A stretch of 64,000 nucleotides of DNA, from assembly GCF_900091525.1 (NCBI RefSeq), contig NZ_FMCU01000011.1:1-64000 (forward strand). Reading direction: 5' to 3'. The notes below the pieces were generated by a model. It did not search any database. It worked only from the letters and a program-made list of their open reading frames with translations, and was not told the origin of the DNA. Positions 34,749-43,075 of the stretch are shown piece by piece; positions within the stretch are counted from its first letter, which is position 1, and each line of letters starts with the position of its first letter. This stretch comes from Micromonospora matsumotoense. Lineage in GTDB: Bacteria > Actinomycetota > Actinomycetes > Mycobacteriales > Micromonosporaceae. A program made the translations under genes and the position numbers.

Positions 34749-35576
34749 CTACTTCATCTCGCCTGCAATCCGCAGGATGAGCCTGCGGGACTCCACTGGC
34801 CCCAAGGCCGCAGCCCGGAGACGGTCCCAGTGCCGATTGTAGGCCCGGAGCGCCTCGGGGCTGTCGAGGTAATCCGCGTCCGTGAACGTCTCCAGGTAGA
34901 CGACGTCCGAGGCGACTTCCTCCCCGAATCGGAGGAGGATGAAGCTGAACGAGGAAACGACATACGTCTCGGCATCCAGCGGAAACACCTGGATCGTGAC
35001 GTTCGGGCGGTCGGCAAGCGCAGCGAGCTGGGACAGCTGATCCCGCATCGTCGCCCGGTCGCCGAGGTTTCGCCGGAGGGCCGACTCGCTGAGGATGAAG
35101 TTCAGTTCCGGCCCGTCCGGGCGGTCGATGACCTTCTGTCGTTCGAGGCGCACCTCGACCTGCCGCTCCACGTCATCTCTGTCGATGATCGCCCGGATGT
35201 AGGGCTCGGTCTGGAGGATGCCGGGGATGACCTCGGACTGGTACCAGCGGATCTCCGCCGCGTCCGCCTCCAGGTCGAGGTACTGCCGGAACCAGTCCGG
35301 CACCACATTGCGGTACCCGCTCCACCGCCCACGCTGCCTGCCGGCGCGGGCGAGTTCCCGTAGCGGTTCGGCCTCCTCGGCCGACACGCCGTAGAAGTCG
35401 AGCAGCAGCTTCAGGTCCGTCAGCCGGATGCCGGACTGACCCAGCTCCATCCGGCTGACCTTGCTCGATGCGGAGTCGATGACCTCCGCCGCCTCGTCCT
35501 GACTCTTGCCGGCCGCCTCGCGGGCTCGTCGGAGGGCGTTGCCGAGGCGACGTCGCTGGATCGTCGGGGTGACCAT
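34749..35576 (-). CDS. XRE-family regulator with DUF5753 domain
   Basis: 275 residues. N-terminal helix-turn-helix (RRLGNALRRAREAAGKSQDE, then SSKVSRMELGQSGIR; about 8-55) and a DUF5753 ligand/partner-binding domain (VPDWFRQYLDLEADAAEIRWY, then VIPGILQTEPYIRAII). The ATG at 35576 begins MVTPTIQRRR; the upstream extension is not conserved-looking. It is divergent from the cassette at 35708, with two similar palindromic sites between, which it probably binds. Confidence 0.92.
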   Translation of the reverse strand: MVTPTIQRRRLGNALRRAREAAGKSQDEAAEVIDSASSKVSRMELGQSGIRLTDLKLLLDFYGVSAEEAEPLRELARAGRQRGRWSGYRNVVPDWFRQYLDLEADAAEIRWYQSEVIPGILQTEPYIRAIIDRDDVERQVEVRLERQKVIDRPDGPELNFILSESALRRNLGDRATMRDQLSQLAALADRPNVTIQVFPLDAETYVVSSFSFILLRFGEEVASDVVYLETFTDADYLDSPEALRAYNRHWDRLRAAALGPVESRRLILRIAGEMK

Positions 35577-35624
35577 CCGGCGAGTATCCCGCCCTTCCCG
35601 CCCACGCTCCGGCGACACGCCGTG

Positions 35625-35684
35625 GGTTCCCAAATCAGGGATCAGCTCCTAGCATCTGTTTTTAGGTTCCTAAATTAGGGAACC
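35625..35684. promoter_or_regulatory. Two operator-like palindromes between divergent regulators
   Basis: Site 2, GGTTCCTAAATTAGGGAACC (35665-35684), is a near-perfect inverted repeat. Site 1, GGTTCCCAAATCAGGGATC (35625-35643), shares its half-sites GGTTCC and GGGA. Their starts are 40 bases apart, about four helical turns. They are A/T-rich islands in GC-rich DNA and likely overlap both divergent promoters. Confidence 0.7.
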
Positions 35685-35707
35685 AGAGACAATCTCGGGA
35701 GATCCCC

Positions 35708-35929
35708 ATGGCTCAGCATGCGAAGAAGCCGTCACGCTCCAACCTGCTGGCGAGGTGCTGGCCGTTCGGGCGGCGGCGGGTGAACCCGCTCGACCGTCTC
35801 CGCCCGGCGACGAACCATGCGGAACGCGTCGCGGCGTACCGGGTGATAGGGGTGGCGCGGGTGCCCCACCTGCCGGAACGGCCGCTGCTGACGCTGGCGG
35901 GGGAATACCGGGCGGGGTGCTGGTCGTGA
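35708..35929 (+). CDS. Small basic protein of regulatory cassette, unknown
   Basis: 73 residues, Arg-rich in the first half (RRRVNPLDRLRPATNHAERV), no known domain. ATG 35708 has GGGAG upstream. It is linked to the next gene by a GTGA overlap and lies just downstream of the two palindromic sites, so it is probably the first gene of the cassette. Confidence 0.6.
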   Translation: MAQHAKKPSRSNLLARCWPFGRRRVNPLDRLRPATNHAERVAAYRVIGVARVPHLPERPLLTLAGEYRAGCWS

Positions 35930-36096
35930 CGGCCCGGCGCGGGCCCGACCACGAGGACCGGGGCGAGCAGATCCAGGCGGCGGAGCGCGAGGCGGCGCGG
36001 CAACGGATACTCGCCCAGGCCGAGGCGGAGCGGATACCGGCCGAGGAGACCACCCGGGCGGTGCCGGACCGGCGGTGGCGTCGTGGACAGCAGTGA
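35926..36096 (+). CDS. Small charged protein of regulatory cassette, unknown
   Basis: 56 residues, largely charged helix (EQIQAAEREAARQRILAQAE), possible coiled coil. GTG 35926 lies within the stop of the previous gene, and its own end overlaps the next gene by 14 bases. Confidence 0.5.
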   Translation: MTARRGPDHEDRGEQIQAAEREAARQRILAQAEAERIPAEETTRAVPDRRWRRGQQ

Positions 36097-37282
36097 GTTG
36101 CTGCCGGTCGGCCGGCGGGTGGCGTACTGGCGGGGGCGGCGGAAACTGTCGCAGCAGGTGTTCGCCGATCGGCTCGGCCGGTCGAAGTCGTGGGTCGACA
36201 AGGTCGAGCGGGGCGTCCGGTCACTCGACAAGGTGTCGACGTTGCGGGACATCGCCGCCGTGCTGCGGATCGACACCGCCGTGCTGCTCGGCCGGGACAC
36301 GCAACCCGCCACGACGACCGCCCGGATCGAGGGGGTGGAACGGATTCGGGAGGCCCTGTCGGCGTACGACATCGCGCTCGGTCGAGCGGCGACCCGACCG
36401 GCGCTGCCGGCCGACCGGGTGGTGCGGGACGTCGGGCACGCCTGGGTGCAGTTCCAGCATGCCCGGTACCCGCAGGTGACCGCCGTCCTGCCCGGTCTGC
36501 TGGCCGGCGTGCAGCGGGTCGCCGCCGACGATCACGAGCGGAGCCGCCCGCTGCTGGTGGAGGTGTACCGGCTCGCCGCAGCGCTGCTGGTGAAGCTCGG
36601 CGAGGCCGACCTGGGCTGGCTGGCCGCCGATCGGGCCATGGCCACCGGGGCCGGCGATCCCCTGCTGGTGGCCGCCGCCACGGTGCAGCTCGGCCAGGTG
36701 TTCCGCGCCTCGGGACGGGCCCGGGCGGCGCAGTCGGCGGCGCTCGCTGGCGCGTACCGGATCGCCCTGCTCGGACCCGGCGATGGTGGCCCTGGTGAGT
36801 TGTCGTTGTGCGGGGCGCTGCTGGTGCAGGCCGCGCTGGGGGCGGCCCGCCTGGGTGACGACCGGGCCACCGCCGACCTCCTCGACGAGGCCGCCGGAAT
36901 GGCCGCGCAGGTCGGTGAGGGCCACGACCACCACCGGACCGCGTTCGGGCCGACGGCGGTCGACCTCGCCCGGACCGCCGCCGCCCTTGAGTTGGGGCAC
37001 GCGGGTGAGGCGGTGGCCTGGCACGAGCAGACGACCCGGCGGGACGCCTGGCGGTGGCTGCCGCTGGAGCACCGGGCGGCGCACCTGGTCGATGCGGCCC
37101 GCGCCTACCTCCAGGCCGACGACCCGACCAACGCCGGCCGGGTGCTGGCCGACGCCGACCGGATGGCACCCGCCGAGGTACGCCACCGGCCCGCCGCCCG
37201 GGAAGTGCTCGCCCAGGTGGCCCGCGCCCCACACGCCCCGGCCACGATCGTCACGCTCGCCGCCGCCCTCGGGGCGACCTGA
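36083..37282 (+). CDS. XRE-family regulator with helical-repeat (TPR-like) C-terminus
   Basis: 399 residues. Helix-turn-helix at about 11-60 (VAYWRGRRKLSQQVFADRLG, then RSKSWVDKVERGVR). The remaining 330 residues are Ala/Leu/Arg-rich helical pairs, as in TPR-containing actinobacterial regulators. It starts at GTG 36083 inside the previous gene. Probably a signal-responsive regulator controlled from the divergent operator pair. No partner peptide gene is evident. Confidence 0.8.
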   Translation: MDSSELLPVGRRVAYWRGRRKLSQQVFADRLGRSKSWVDKVERGVRSLDKVSTLRDIAAVLRIDTAVLLGRDTQPATTTARIEGVERIREALSAYDIALGRAATRPALPADRVVRDVGHAWVQFQHARYPQVTAVLPGLLAGVQRVAADDHERSRPLLVEVYRLAAALLVKLGEADLGWLAADRAMATGAGDPLLVAAATVQLGQVFRASGRARAAQSAALAGAYRIALLGPGDGGPGELSLCGALLVQAALGAARLGDDRATADLLDEAAGMAAQVGEGHDHHRTAFGPTAVDLARTAAALELGHAGEAVAWHEQTTRRDAWRWLPLEHRAAHLVDAARAYLQADDPTNAGRVLADADRMAPAEVRHRPAAREVLAQVARAPHAPATIVTLAAALGAT

Positions 37283-37284
37283 CC

Positions 37285-37641
37285 ATGACCGCGCCGCACC
37301 TGTCGCTGGCGCAGATCCGCAACCGGCTGATCCTCACCGCCCGCGCGGTCCTCCGCGACCACCGCACCGACCCGACCGGTCACTGCCGGGTCTGCCGGAT
37401 TCCGGACTGCCGGCTGTCGCCCGCCGCCCGCAACGTCCTCGACGCCGCCGCTGCCTGCCTGCCTGCCGCCCGGCAAGCCTTACCACCGGGCGTGAAACGC
37501 CGCCGCACCGGAGCACCTCACCGCCCATCGTCCTCGCGGGCGGCCAGCAGGAGTTCGAGAGGCGACACCTGCGGCGGTACGTCGGGCCCCGCACCACGGC
37601 CGAGACGACTTGCCCACAAGCGGTATGCCGCGCTGGCATAA
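37285..37641 (+). CDS. Hypothetical Cys-containing protein ending in a palindrome
   Basis: 118 residues. The first 60 look conserved (LSLAQIRNRLILTARAVLRD, then CRVCRIPDCRLSP), with a C-x2-C...C pattern. The last 50 are low-complexity, and the final codons and stop are formed by the arm of a 40-base palindrome (37622-37661). The true C-terminus may once have been elsewhere. Starts 2 bases after the preceding stop. Confidence 0.55.
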   Translation: MTAPHLSLAQIRNRLILTARAVLRDHRTDPTGHCRVCRIPDCRLSPAARNVLDAAAACLPAARQALPPGVKRRRTGAPHRPSSSRAASRSSRGDTCGGTSGPAPRPRRLAHKRYAALA

Positions 37642-37661
37642 ATATGCCAGCGCGGCATACC
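37622..37661. repeat. 40-base perfect palindrome
   Basis: GGTATGCCGCGCTGGCATA (37622-37640), two A bases, then its exact complement TATGCCAGCGCGGCATACC (37643-37661). It forms a 19-bp stem with a minimal loop at the end of the cassette and is probably a terminator or a repeat element. Confidence 0.85.
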
Positions 37662-37729
37662 ACTCCGATCAGATGTCTCGGTCGACCCGCGACACGCCCG
37701 GCCGTCCTTCCCGGCAGCAATCCAGCGCG

Positions 37730-37781
37730 GAGATCTTGGAGCGAAACGGCCCCTATGAGGGCCATTCTTTTCCAAGATCTC
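37730..37781. repeat. Nested palindrome, family B, copy 1
   Basis: Outer arms GAGATCTTGGA (37730-37740) and TCCAAGATCTC (37771-37781); inner arms GGCCC (37748-37752) and GGGCC (37759-37763), preceded by GAAAC. Same architecture as the element at 56778-56827. Confidence 0.8.
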
Positions 37782-37810
37782 TGCGAGGTCTGCCGCTGGC
37801 GGCAACAGGG

Positions 37811-39085
37811 TCAGTGGGGGCGGGTGAGGGCGGCGTAGATGGCGAGGTGCCGCTTGAGGACCACGTCGGGATGGAACGTCTGCTCGTACCGCAGCCGGGC
37901 CGGGGCGGAGAGCAGCGCGGCACCGGCCCGCGCGACCGGGAGCGCGGCGGCCAGGGCCCCTGGGTCCGGCGGGACCACCCAGCCGGCGGTGCCGCCGAGC
38001 AGGCCGGCCGGGATCGCCGGCGGACCGACCGGCGGCGGGGCGTGACCCGCGACGGCCGAGGCGACAGCGGCCGGGCCGGTGCCGGCGGGCTCGTGCGGGG
38101 CGTCCGCACCCACCAGGTACGGGATGCCGCCGAGCGCGGTGCCGAGGACCGGCCGCCCGCTGGCCAACGCCTCGATGATCACGGTGGGCAGCACGTCGTG
38201 CCACATCGAGGCGGCGATCACCACGGCACTCGCCTCGACGGCGGCGCGTACCCCGGCCCGGTCGAGTTGGCCCAGGTAGACGACGTCGGCGCGCTCGGCG
38301 GCGGCGGCCTCGACCAGCGGGCGCAACTCGCCGTCACCGGCCACCCGCAACGTGCCGAGGCTGCCCACCGGGTGCCGCCGCCAGGCGTCCAGCAGCAGGT
38401 CGACGCCCTTCTCCGGGGTCAGCCGGGCCAGGAAGAGGAAACCGTCGCCGAGCGGCGTGGGGGCACCCGGGTCGGGCACCGCGTTGGGCTTGACCACGAT
38501 CCGCTCGGCCGGAATGCCGTAGTCGGTCAGGTGGTCGGCGATGGCCGAGGTGAGCGCGATGAACCGGTCCACCGAGCGCCAGGTGCCCCGGTGCACGGCC
38601 AGGGTGGCCGCCATCAGCGCGCTCTGCGCCCGCGAATCCCGGTAGCAGCGGTGCACGATCGACGGCACCGCCAACGCCCGACCCTTGCAGTCCTGGCAGA
38701 TCACGCCGTCGCGGAAATAGATCCCCGACGAGCAGACCTGCCGGTAGTTGTGCACCGTCTGCACCACCGGCACCCCGTGCTTGTGCGCGGTCCGCACCAC
38801 CCAGGGCGAGAGCAGCGGGTACGGGTTGTGCAGGTGCAGCACGTCCGGCCGGTGCTCGGTGAGCAGCCGGGACAGGTCCTGCTGGGCGCGCGGGGCATAG
38901 ATCGGTGAGATCGGCAGCAGCACCTTGGCCGACTTCGGCATCGACGGGATCTCGTCCGAGCTGCGGATGAACGGCAACACCTCGACCCCAGCGGCGGTGA
39001 GCTGCCCGATCTCCGAGTCCACCATCGTGTTCTCACCCGACGGCTGGGCTTCCCGGTACCGGTTGTGCGCCACCACGATTCTCAC
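37811..39085 (-). CDS. Family 4 glycosyltransferase (GT-B fold)
   Basis: 424 residues. The N-terminal acceptor domain starts VRIVVAHNRYREAQPSGEN; LHLHNPYPLLSPWVV and VQTVHNYRQVCSSGIYF follow. The C-terminal donor domain has FLFLARLTPEKGVDLLLDAW, and the nucleotide-binding segment WHDVLPTVIIEALASGRPVLG contains the GT4 EX7E-like region. Two cysteine-rich spots (CQDCKG, HRCYRD) are seen as in related enzymes. Starts at GTG 39085. Likely adds a sugar to an envelope glycan; donor and acceptor unknown. Confidence 0.9.
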   Translation of the reverse strand: MRIVVAHNRYREAQPSGENTMVDSEIGQLTAAGVEVLPFIRSSDEIPSMPKSAKVLLPISPIYAPRAQQDLSRLLTEHRPDVLHLHNPYPLLSPWVVRTAHKHGVPVVQTVHNYRQVCSSGIYFRDGVICQDCKGRALAVPSIVHRCYRDSRAQSALMAATLAVHRGTWRSVDRFIALTSAIADHLTDYGIPAERIVVKPNAVPDPGAPTPLGDGFLFLARLTPEKGVDLLLDAWRRHPVGSLGTLRVAGDGELRPLVEAAAAERADVVYLGQLDRAGVRAAVEASAVVIAASMWHDVLPTVIIEALASGRPVLGTALGGIPYLVGADAPHEPAGTGPAAVASAVAGHAPPPVGPPAIPAGLLGGTAGWVVPPDPGALAAALPVARAGAALLSAPARLRYEQTFHPDVVLKRHLAIYAALTRPH

Positions 39086-39092
39086 GGGAACG

Positions 39093-39103
39093 AAGGCTAC
39101 CGT
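39093..39103. promoter_or_regulatory. Back-to-back -10 elements of GT4 and Fpg genes
   Basis: TACCGT (39098-39103, plus) ends 6 bases before the GTG at 39110. TAGCCT (39098-39093, minus) ends 7 bases before the GTG at 39085. The two hexamers share base 39098, so the divergent promoters overlap and both messages would be leaderless or nearly so. Confidence 0.45.
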
Positions 39104-39109
39104 GAGGTG

Positions 39110-39970
39110 GTGCCCGAACTACCGGAGGTGGAAGCGCTCGCCGGCTATCTGCGTGAGCGTGCCGTGGGGCGACGTGTCGACCGGGTCGAGGTCGCCGCGA
39201 TCAACGCCCTGAAGACGTACGACCCGGCACCCACTGCGGTGTCGGGCCGGGCGGTGGTGGACGCCCGGCGGCACGGCAAGTTCCTCGACGTGATCTTCGA
39301 CGGTGACCTGCACCTGGTGGTGCACCTGGCCCGCGCCGGCTGGCTGCACTACCGGGAGGCGTTCCCGGCGACCGTCCCGCTGCGCCCCGGCAAGGGCCCG
39401 ATCGCCCTACGGGTACGCCTCGACGACGGCTCCGGGTTCGACCTCACCGAGGCGGGCACCCAGAAGAAGCTCGCCGCCTACCTGGTGACCGACCCGACGC
39501 AGGTCCCCGGGGTGGCCAAGCTCGGGCCGGACGCGCTCGACGCCGACCTGGCCACCTTCACCGAACGGCTGCGCAGTCGACGGGGGCAGGTCAAGGGGGT
39601 GCTGACCGACCAGGCGGTGCTCTGCGGGGTCGGCAACGCGTACTCCGACGAGATCCTGCACGCGGCGAAGCTGTCCCCGTTCGCGATCACCGACCGGCTC
39701 ACCGACGACCAGCTCGCCACCCTGCACGCGGCGACCCGGACGGTGCTCGGTGACGCGGTACGCCGCTCCGCCGGACACCGGGCGGCGGAGCTGAAGGGCG
39801 AGAAACGCTCCGGGTTGAAGGTGCACGCCCGCACCGGGCTGCCCTGCCCGGTCTGCGGCGACACGGTGCGGGAAGTGTCGTTCGCCGACTCCAGCCTCCA
39901 GTACTGCCCGACGTGTCAGACCGGGGGCAAACCGCTCGCTGACCGTCGGTTGTCCCGACTCGTACGCTGA
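39110..39970 (+). CDS. Fpg/Nei-family DNA glycosylase
   Basis: 286 residues. After the initiator, PELPEVEAL supplies the catalytic Pro and Glu. RRHGKFLDVIF carries the conserved Lys, GVGNAYSDEILHAAKLSP is the helix-two-turn-helix, and CPVCGD...YCPTCQTGG is the C-terminal zinc finger. A bifunctional glycosylase/AP lyase acting on oxidised bases. The GTG at 39110 is fixed because the mature enzyme must expose the Pro directly after the start. Confidence 0.93.
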   Translation: MPELPEVEALAGYLRERAVGRRVDRVEVAAINALKTYDPAPTAVSGRAVVDARRHGKFLDVIFDGDLHLVVHLARAGWLHYREAFPATVPLRPGKGPIALRVRLDDGSGFDLTEAGTQKKLAAYLVTDPTQVPGVAKLGPDALDADLATFTERLRSRRGQVKGVLTDQAVLCGVGNAYSDEILHAAKLSPFAITDRLTDDQLATLHAATRTVLGDAVRRSAGHRAAELKGEKRSGLKVHARTGLPCPVCGDTVREVSFADSSLQYCPTCQTGGKPLADRRLSRLVR

Positions 39971-40248
39971 GTGACAGACCGCCATTGTTACGGAGAGGTA
40001 TCGCCCGCGGCGCGTGAAACCTCCCCGTCCGCGCTCTACCCCGGTGGCCGTCCATCGGTATAGTGGCTCGGTCCCCGGCTTCGAAAACTGACGTGAAGTC
40101 GGCCGGTTCCTCGTTGGCGACGCCAGACGCAAAGCCCCTCGGCTCCGCGTTTGGCCCGCTGCCAGCGTGGGGAGACGGGAACGGTGGGCGACCCGGGCCC
40201 CTCACGGCGAGTGAGCGGCGCGTGTCATGCGGGAGGACATGGGTTGAG

Positions 40249-41811
40249 GTGACGACAAGCCTCCAGCGCCCGGTAACCAACACAGGCCGGAGCAGACTCG
40301 TGCGGCACGTGGACAGCTTCGAGATCCAGCCGCCGACACCGCCGTCACACAACGGGGTGCCCCGGTCGGCCTGGGCACGCGCCCGCCGCCGGGTCTCCCG
40401 CTGGCACCGCCCGTACACGGCTGTGCTGCTGCTGCTCGACTTCGGAGCCGCCGCGCTGGCGAGTCTCCTCGCCATCCAGATCTTCGACCAGGCGGCCTCC
40501 GGCTTCTACGGCGTGGAGGAAGATCCCACCTGGTTCCACACCATCGCCTTCGTCCTACTGCCGCTCACCTGGGTGATCATTCTCTGGGGTAACGGGGCAT
40601 ACGACCGCCGTTACCTGGGACTGGGCCCGGACGAGTTCAAGCGGGTGATCCGGGGCGGTGTCGCGACCGCCGCGACGGTCTCGTTCGTCGCCTTCGCCAC
40701 CGTGACGCAACTCTCCCGGTGGACGGTCGGCTTCGCGCTCCTCGGGGCGTTGGTACTCGTCCTCTTCGGCCGGATCACCGCGCGGTTCGTGCTGCACCGC
40801 ATCCGGGGTCGGGCCGGACACGCCGGGCACCGGATGGTGCTGGTGGGCACCCTGCCGGAGTGCCTGGAGGTCTACATCGCGGTCACCCGCAACCCGAGCG
40901 CCGGCCTGGTGCCGGTGGCCATCCACATCACCGACGGGTACGCCGCCGCCCGGGGCATCGAGACCCCCGTCCCGGTGTACGCCGGCCGGGACGTGCTGGC
41001 CCTGGTCCGGGAGGTCGGCGGGGACACCATCGCGGTCTGCGGCTCGGCCAGCGCCGAGCCGGGTGAGCTGCGCCGGCTGGCCTGGCAGTTGGAGGGCTCC
41101 GGCGTCGACCTGGTGGTCGCCCCGCAGCTCACCGACATCGCCGGCCCCCGGGTGCACATCCGCCCGATCGAGGGCCTGCCGCTGCTGCACGTGGAGGAGC
41201 CGACCCTGTCCGGGCCGGCGCTGCTGGCCAAGAACCTGATGGACCGGGTCGCCGCCGGGCTGGGCCTGCTGATGCTGGTGCCGGTCTTCCTCGCCGTCGG
41301 GCTGGCCATCCGGCTCTCCGACCCCGGGCCGGTCTTCTTCCGCCAGCCCCGGGTCGGCCACGAGGGGCGGACCTTCCAGGTCTGGAAGTTCCGCACCATG
41401 TACGTCAACGCCGAGGAACGACTCGCCGGCCTGGTCGACCAGAACGAGACCGACGGCATGCTGTTCAAGATGAAGCAGGACCCCCGGGTGTTTCCGGTGG
41501 GCCGCTTCCTGCGGGCCTCCTCGCTGGACGAGCTGCCCCAGCTGATCAACGTGCTCTGGGGGGAGATGTCGCTGGTGGGGCCGCGTCCGCTGCCCGCCGA
41601 CGACGGCGACTTCCTGGGCGACGTACGGCGTCGGCTGCTGGTCCGTCCGGGGATGACCGGCCTGTGGCAGGTCTCCGGCCGCTCCGACCTGTCCTGGGAC
41701 GAGGCGGTCCGGCTCGACCTGTACTACGTCGACAACTGGTCGCTGGCGTACGACCTGAGCATCCTCTGGCGGACGGTCGGTGTGGTGCTGGCCCGCAAGG
41801 GCGCGTACTGA
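40249..41811 (+). CDS. Polyprenyl-phosphate sugar-1-phosphate transferase (exopolysaccharide initiation)
   Basis: 520 residues. Four N-terminal membrane segments, a cytoplasmic CoA-binding-like domain (HRMVLVGTLPECLEVYIAV), then a fifth membrane segment and the catalytic domain with FFRQPRVGHEGRTFQVWKFR, SSLDELPQLINVLWGEMSLV, GPRPLP and RPGMTGLWQVSGRS, as in WbaP/CpsE enzymes. It moves sugar-1-phosphate from a nucleotide sugar to undecaprenyl phosphate to start glycan assembly. GTG 40249 is chosen; a preceding GGGAGGA lies 11 bases off. The 278-base leader upstream holds no clear gene. Confidence 0.92.
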   Translation: MTTSLQRPVTNTGRSRLVRHVDSFEIQPPTPPSHNGVPRSAWARARRRVSRWHRPYTAVLLLLDFGAAALASLLAIQIFDQAASGFYGVEEDPTWFHTIAFVLLPLTWVIILWGNGAYDRRYLGLGPDEFKRVIRGGVATAATVSFVAFATVTQLSRWTVGFALLGALVLVLFGRITARFVLHRIRGRAGHAGHRMVLVGTLPECLEVYIAVTRNPSAGLVPVAIHITDGYAAARGIETPVPVYAGRDVLALVREVGGDTIAVCGSASAEPGELRRLAWQLEGSGVDLVVAPQLTDIAGPRVHIRPIEGLPLLHVEEPTLSGPALLAKNLMDRVAAGLGLLMLVPVFLAVGLAIRLSDPGPVFFRQPRVGHEGRTFQVWKFRTMYVNAEERLAGLVDQNETDGMLFKMKQDPRVFPVGRFLRASSLDELPQLINVLWGEMSLVGPRPLPADDGDFLGDVRRRLLVRPGMTGLWQVSGRSDLSWDEAVRLDLYYVDNWSLAYDLSILWRTVGVVLARKGAY

Positions 41812-41851
41812 ACCCCTTGGCGTGGCGGCCCGGACAGGCCAGGATCGCGGG

Positions 41852-43075
41852 GTGGGTGGCAACCTCTCCGCCGTGGTCGGCGTCGTCTCGCTGGTGACCG
41901 CGCTCGCCGCCGCGCTCTGGGCGGCGCTGCGGCTGCGCGGTCGACGGGGCATCGCCACCGCCACCCAACGGGCCACCTACGAGGTGCTGCACACCGCCGG
42001 CCTGGCCGCCGAACCGCTGCGCACCGGACTGCACCCGGCGGGCGCGGCGAAAGCCGTACGCCATCTGCGGGCGTTGGTGGGGGCGGCCGGGCTGGCGTTG
42101 ACCGACGCCGACACGCTGCTCGCCCTGGACGGGCGCGGCGGGCACCACGGCGACCAGTTGCTCGCGGCGGCCCGGCGGGTCGCGGAGACCGGCCGGTCGA
42201 CGGTGCTGGGCGAGTCGGAGCTGCACTGCGACCGGGTGGACTGCCTGGTCCGGGGGGCGGTGGTGGCGCCGCTGTCGGCGGACGGCCGGGTGGTCGGGGC
42301 GCTGGTCGCGGTGGCCGACGGGCCGCCCGCGCCCGGCCTGGTGCAGGCCACCCTGGAGACCGCGCACTGGGCCGGCAACCAACTCTCGCTGGCCGAGCTG
42401 GACTCGTCGCGGGAGCGGCTGGCCCGTGCCGAGATCCGGGCGTTGCGGGCGCAGATCAGCCCGCACTTCATCTACAACGCGCTGACCGCGATCGGGTCGT
42501 TCGTCCGCACCGACCCGGAGCGGGCCCGGGAGCTGATCCTGGAGTTCGCCGAGTTCACCCGGTACTCCTTCCGGGCGCACGGGGAGTTCACCACCCTCGC
42601 CGAGGAACTGCGGTCCATCGACCGCTATCTGACCATCGAGCGGGCCCGGTTCGGCGACCGGCTGCAGGTGCGGTTGCAGATCGCCCCTGAGGTGCTGCCG
42701 GTGACCCTGCCGTTCCTCTGCCTCCAACCATTGGTGGAAAACGCGGTCCGGCACGGGTTGTCGCGCAAGCCCGGTACCGGCATGGTGAGCATCGAGGCCC
42801 GGGACGCGGGTGCCGAGTGTCACATCACTGTGGAGGACGACGGAGTGGGGATGGACCCGGCCACGCTGACCGCGGGGATCGCCGAGCTGACCCGGGCCGG
42901 CAGCGACCCGACCGACGACCCGGGCCAGCACGTCGGCCTCTCCAACGTCGACGAGCGGCTCCGCTCGGTCTTCGGCGACGGGTTCGGCCTGGTCGTCGAG
43001 ACCGGGCCGGGCTCGGGCACGAAGGTGAGCCTGCGGATTCCGAAGTTCCACCCGGGCGTACGGGCCGGCGCGTGA
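41852..43075 (+). CDS. LytS-type sensor histidine kinase
   Basis: 407 residues. One N-terminal membrane segment (VVGVVSLVTALAAALWAAL), a GAF-like domain (about 60-185), then the His_kinase domain with ALRAQISPHFIYNALTAIGS (phospho-acceptor His) and the HATPase with LPFLCLQPLVENAVRHGL, VEDDGVGM and VGLSNVDERL. Starts at GTG 41852. It overlaps the next gene by GTGA. Confidence 0.9.
   Translation: MGGNLSAVVGVVSLVTALAAALWAALRLRGRRGIATATQRATYEVLHTAGLAAEPLRTGLHPAGAAKAVRHLRALVGAAGLALTDADTLLALDGRGGHHGDQLLAAARRVAETGRSTVLGESELHCDRVDCLVRGAVVAPLSADGRVVGALVAVADGPPAPGLVQATLETAHWAGNQLSLAELDSSRERLARAEIRALRAQISPHFIYNALTAIGSFVRTDPERARELILEFAEFTRYSFRAHGEFTTLAEELRSIDRYLTIERARFGDRLQVRLQIAPEVLPVTLPFLCLQPLVENAVRHGLSRKPGTGMVSIEARDAGAECHITVEDDGVGMDPATLTAGIAELTRAGSDPTDDPGQHVGLSNVDERLRSVFGDGFGLVVETGPGSGTKVSLRIPKFHPGVRAGA

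Noticed and set aside
40070..40220. A GACGCAAAGCC motif in the leader of the sugar-phosphate transferase, reminiscent of the core of cyclic-di-GMP (GEMM-I) riboswitches
   Set aside because: The other conserved half (CAGGGCAAAC before the first stem) is missing and the flanking stems do not form in the required order, so the match is probably chance.
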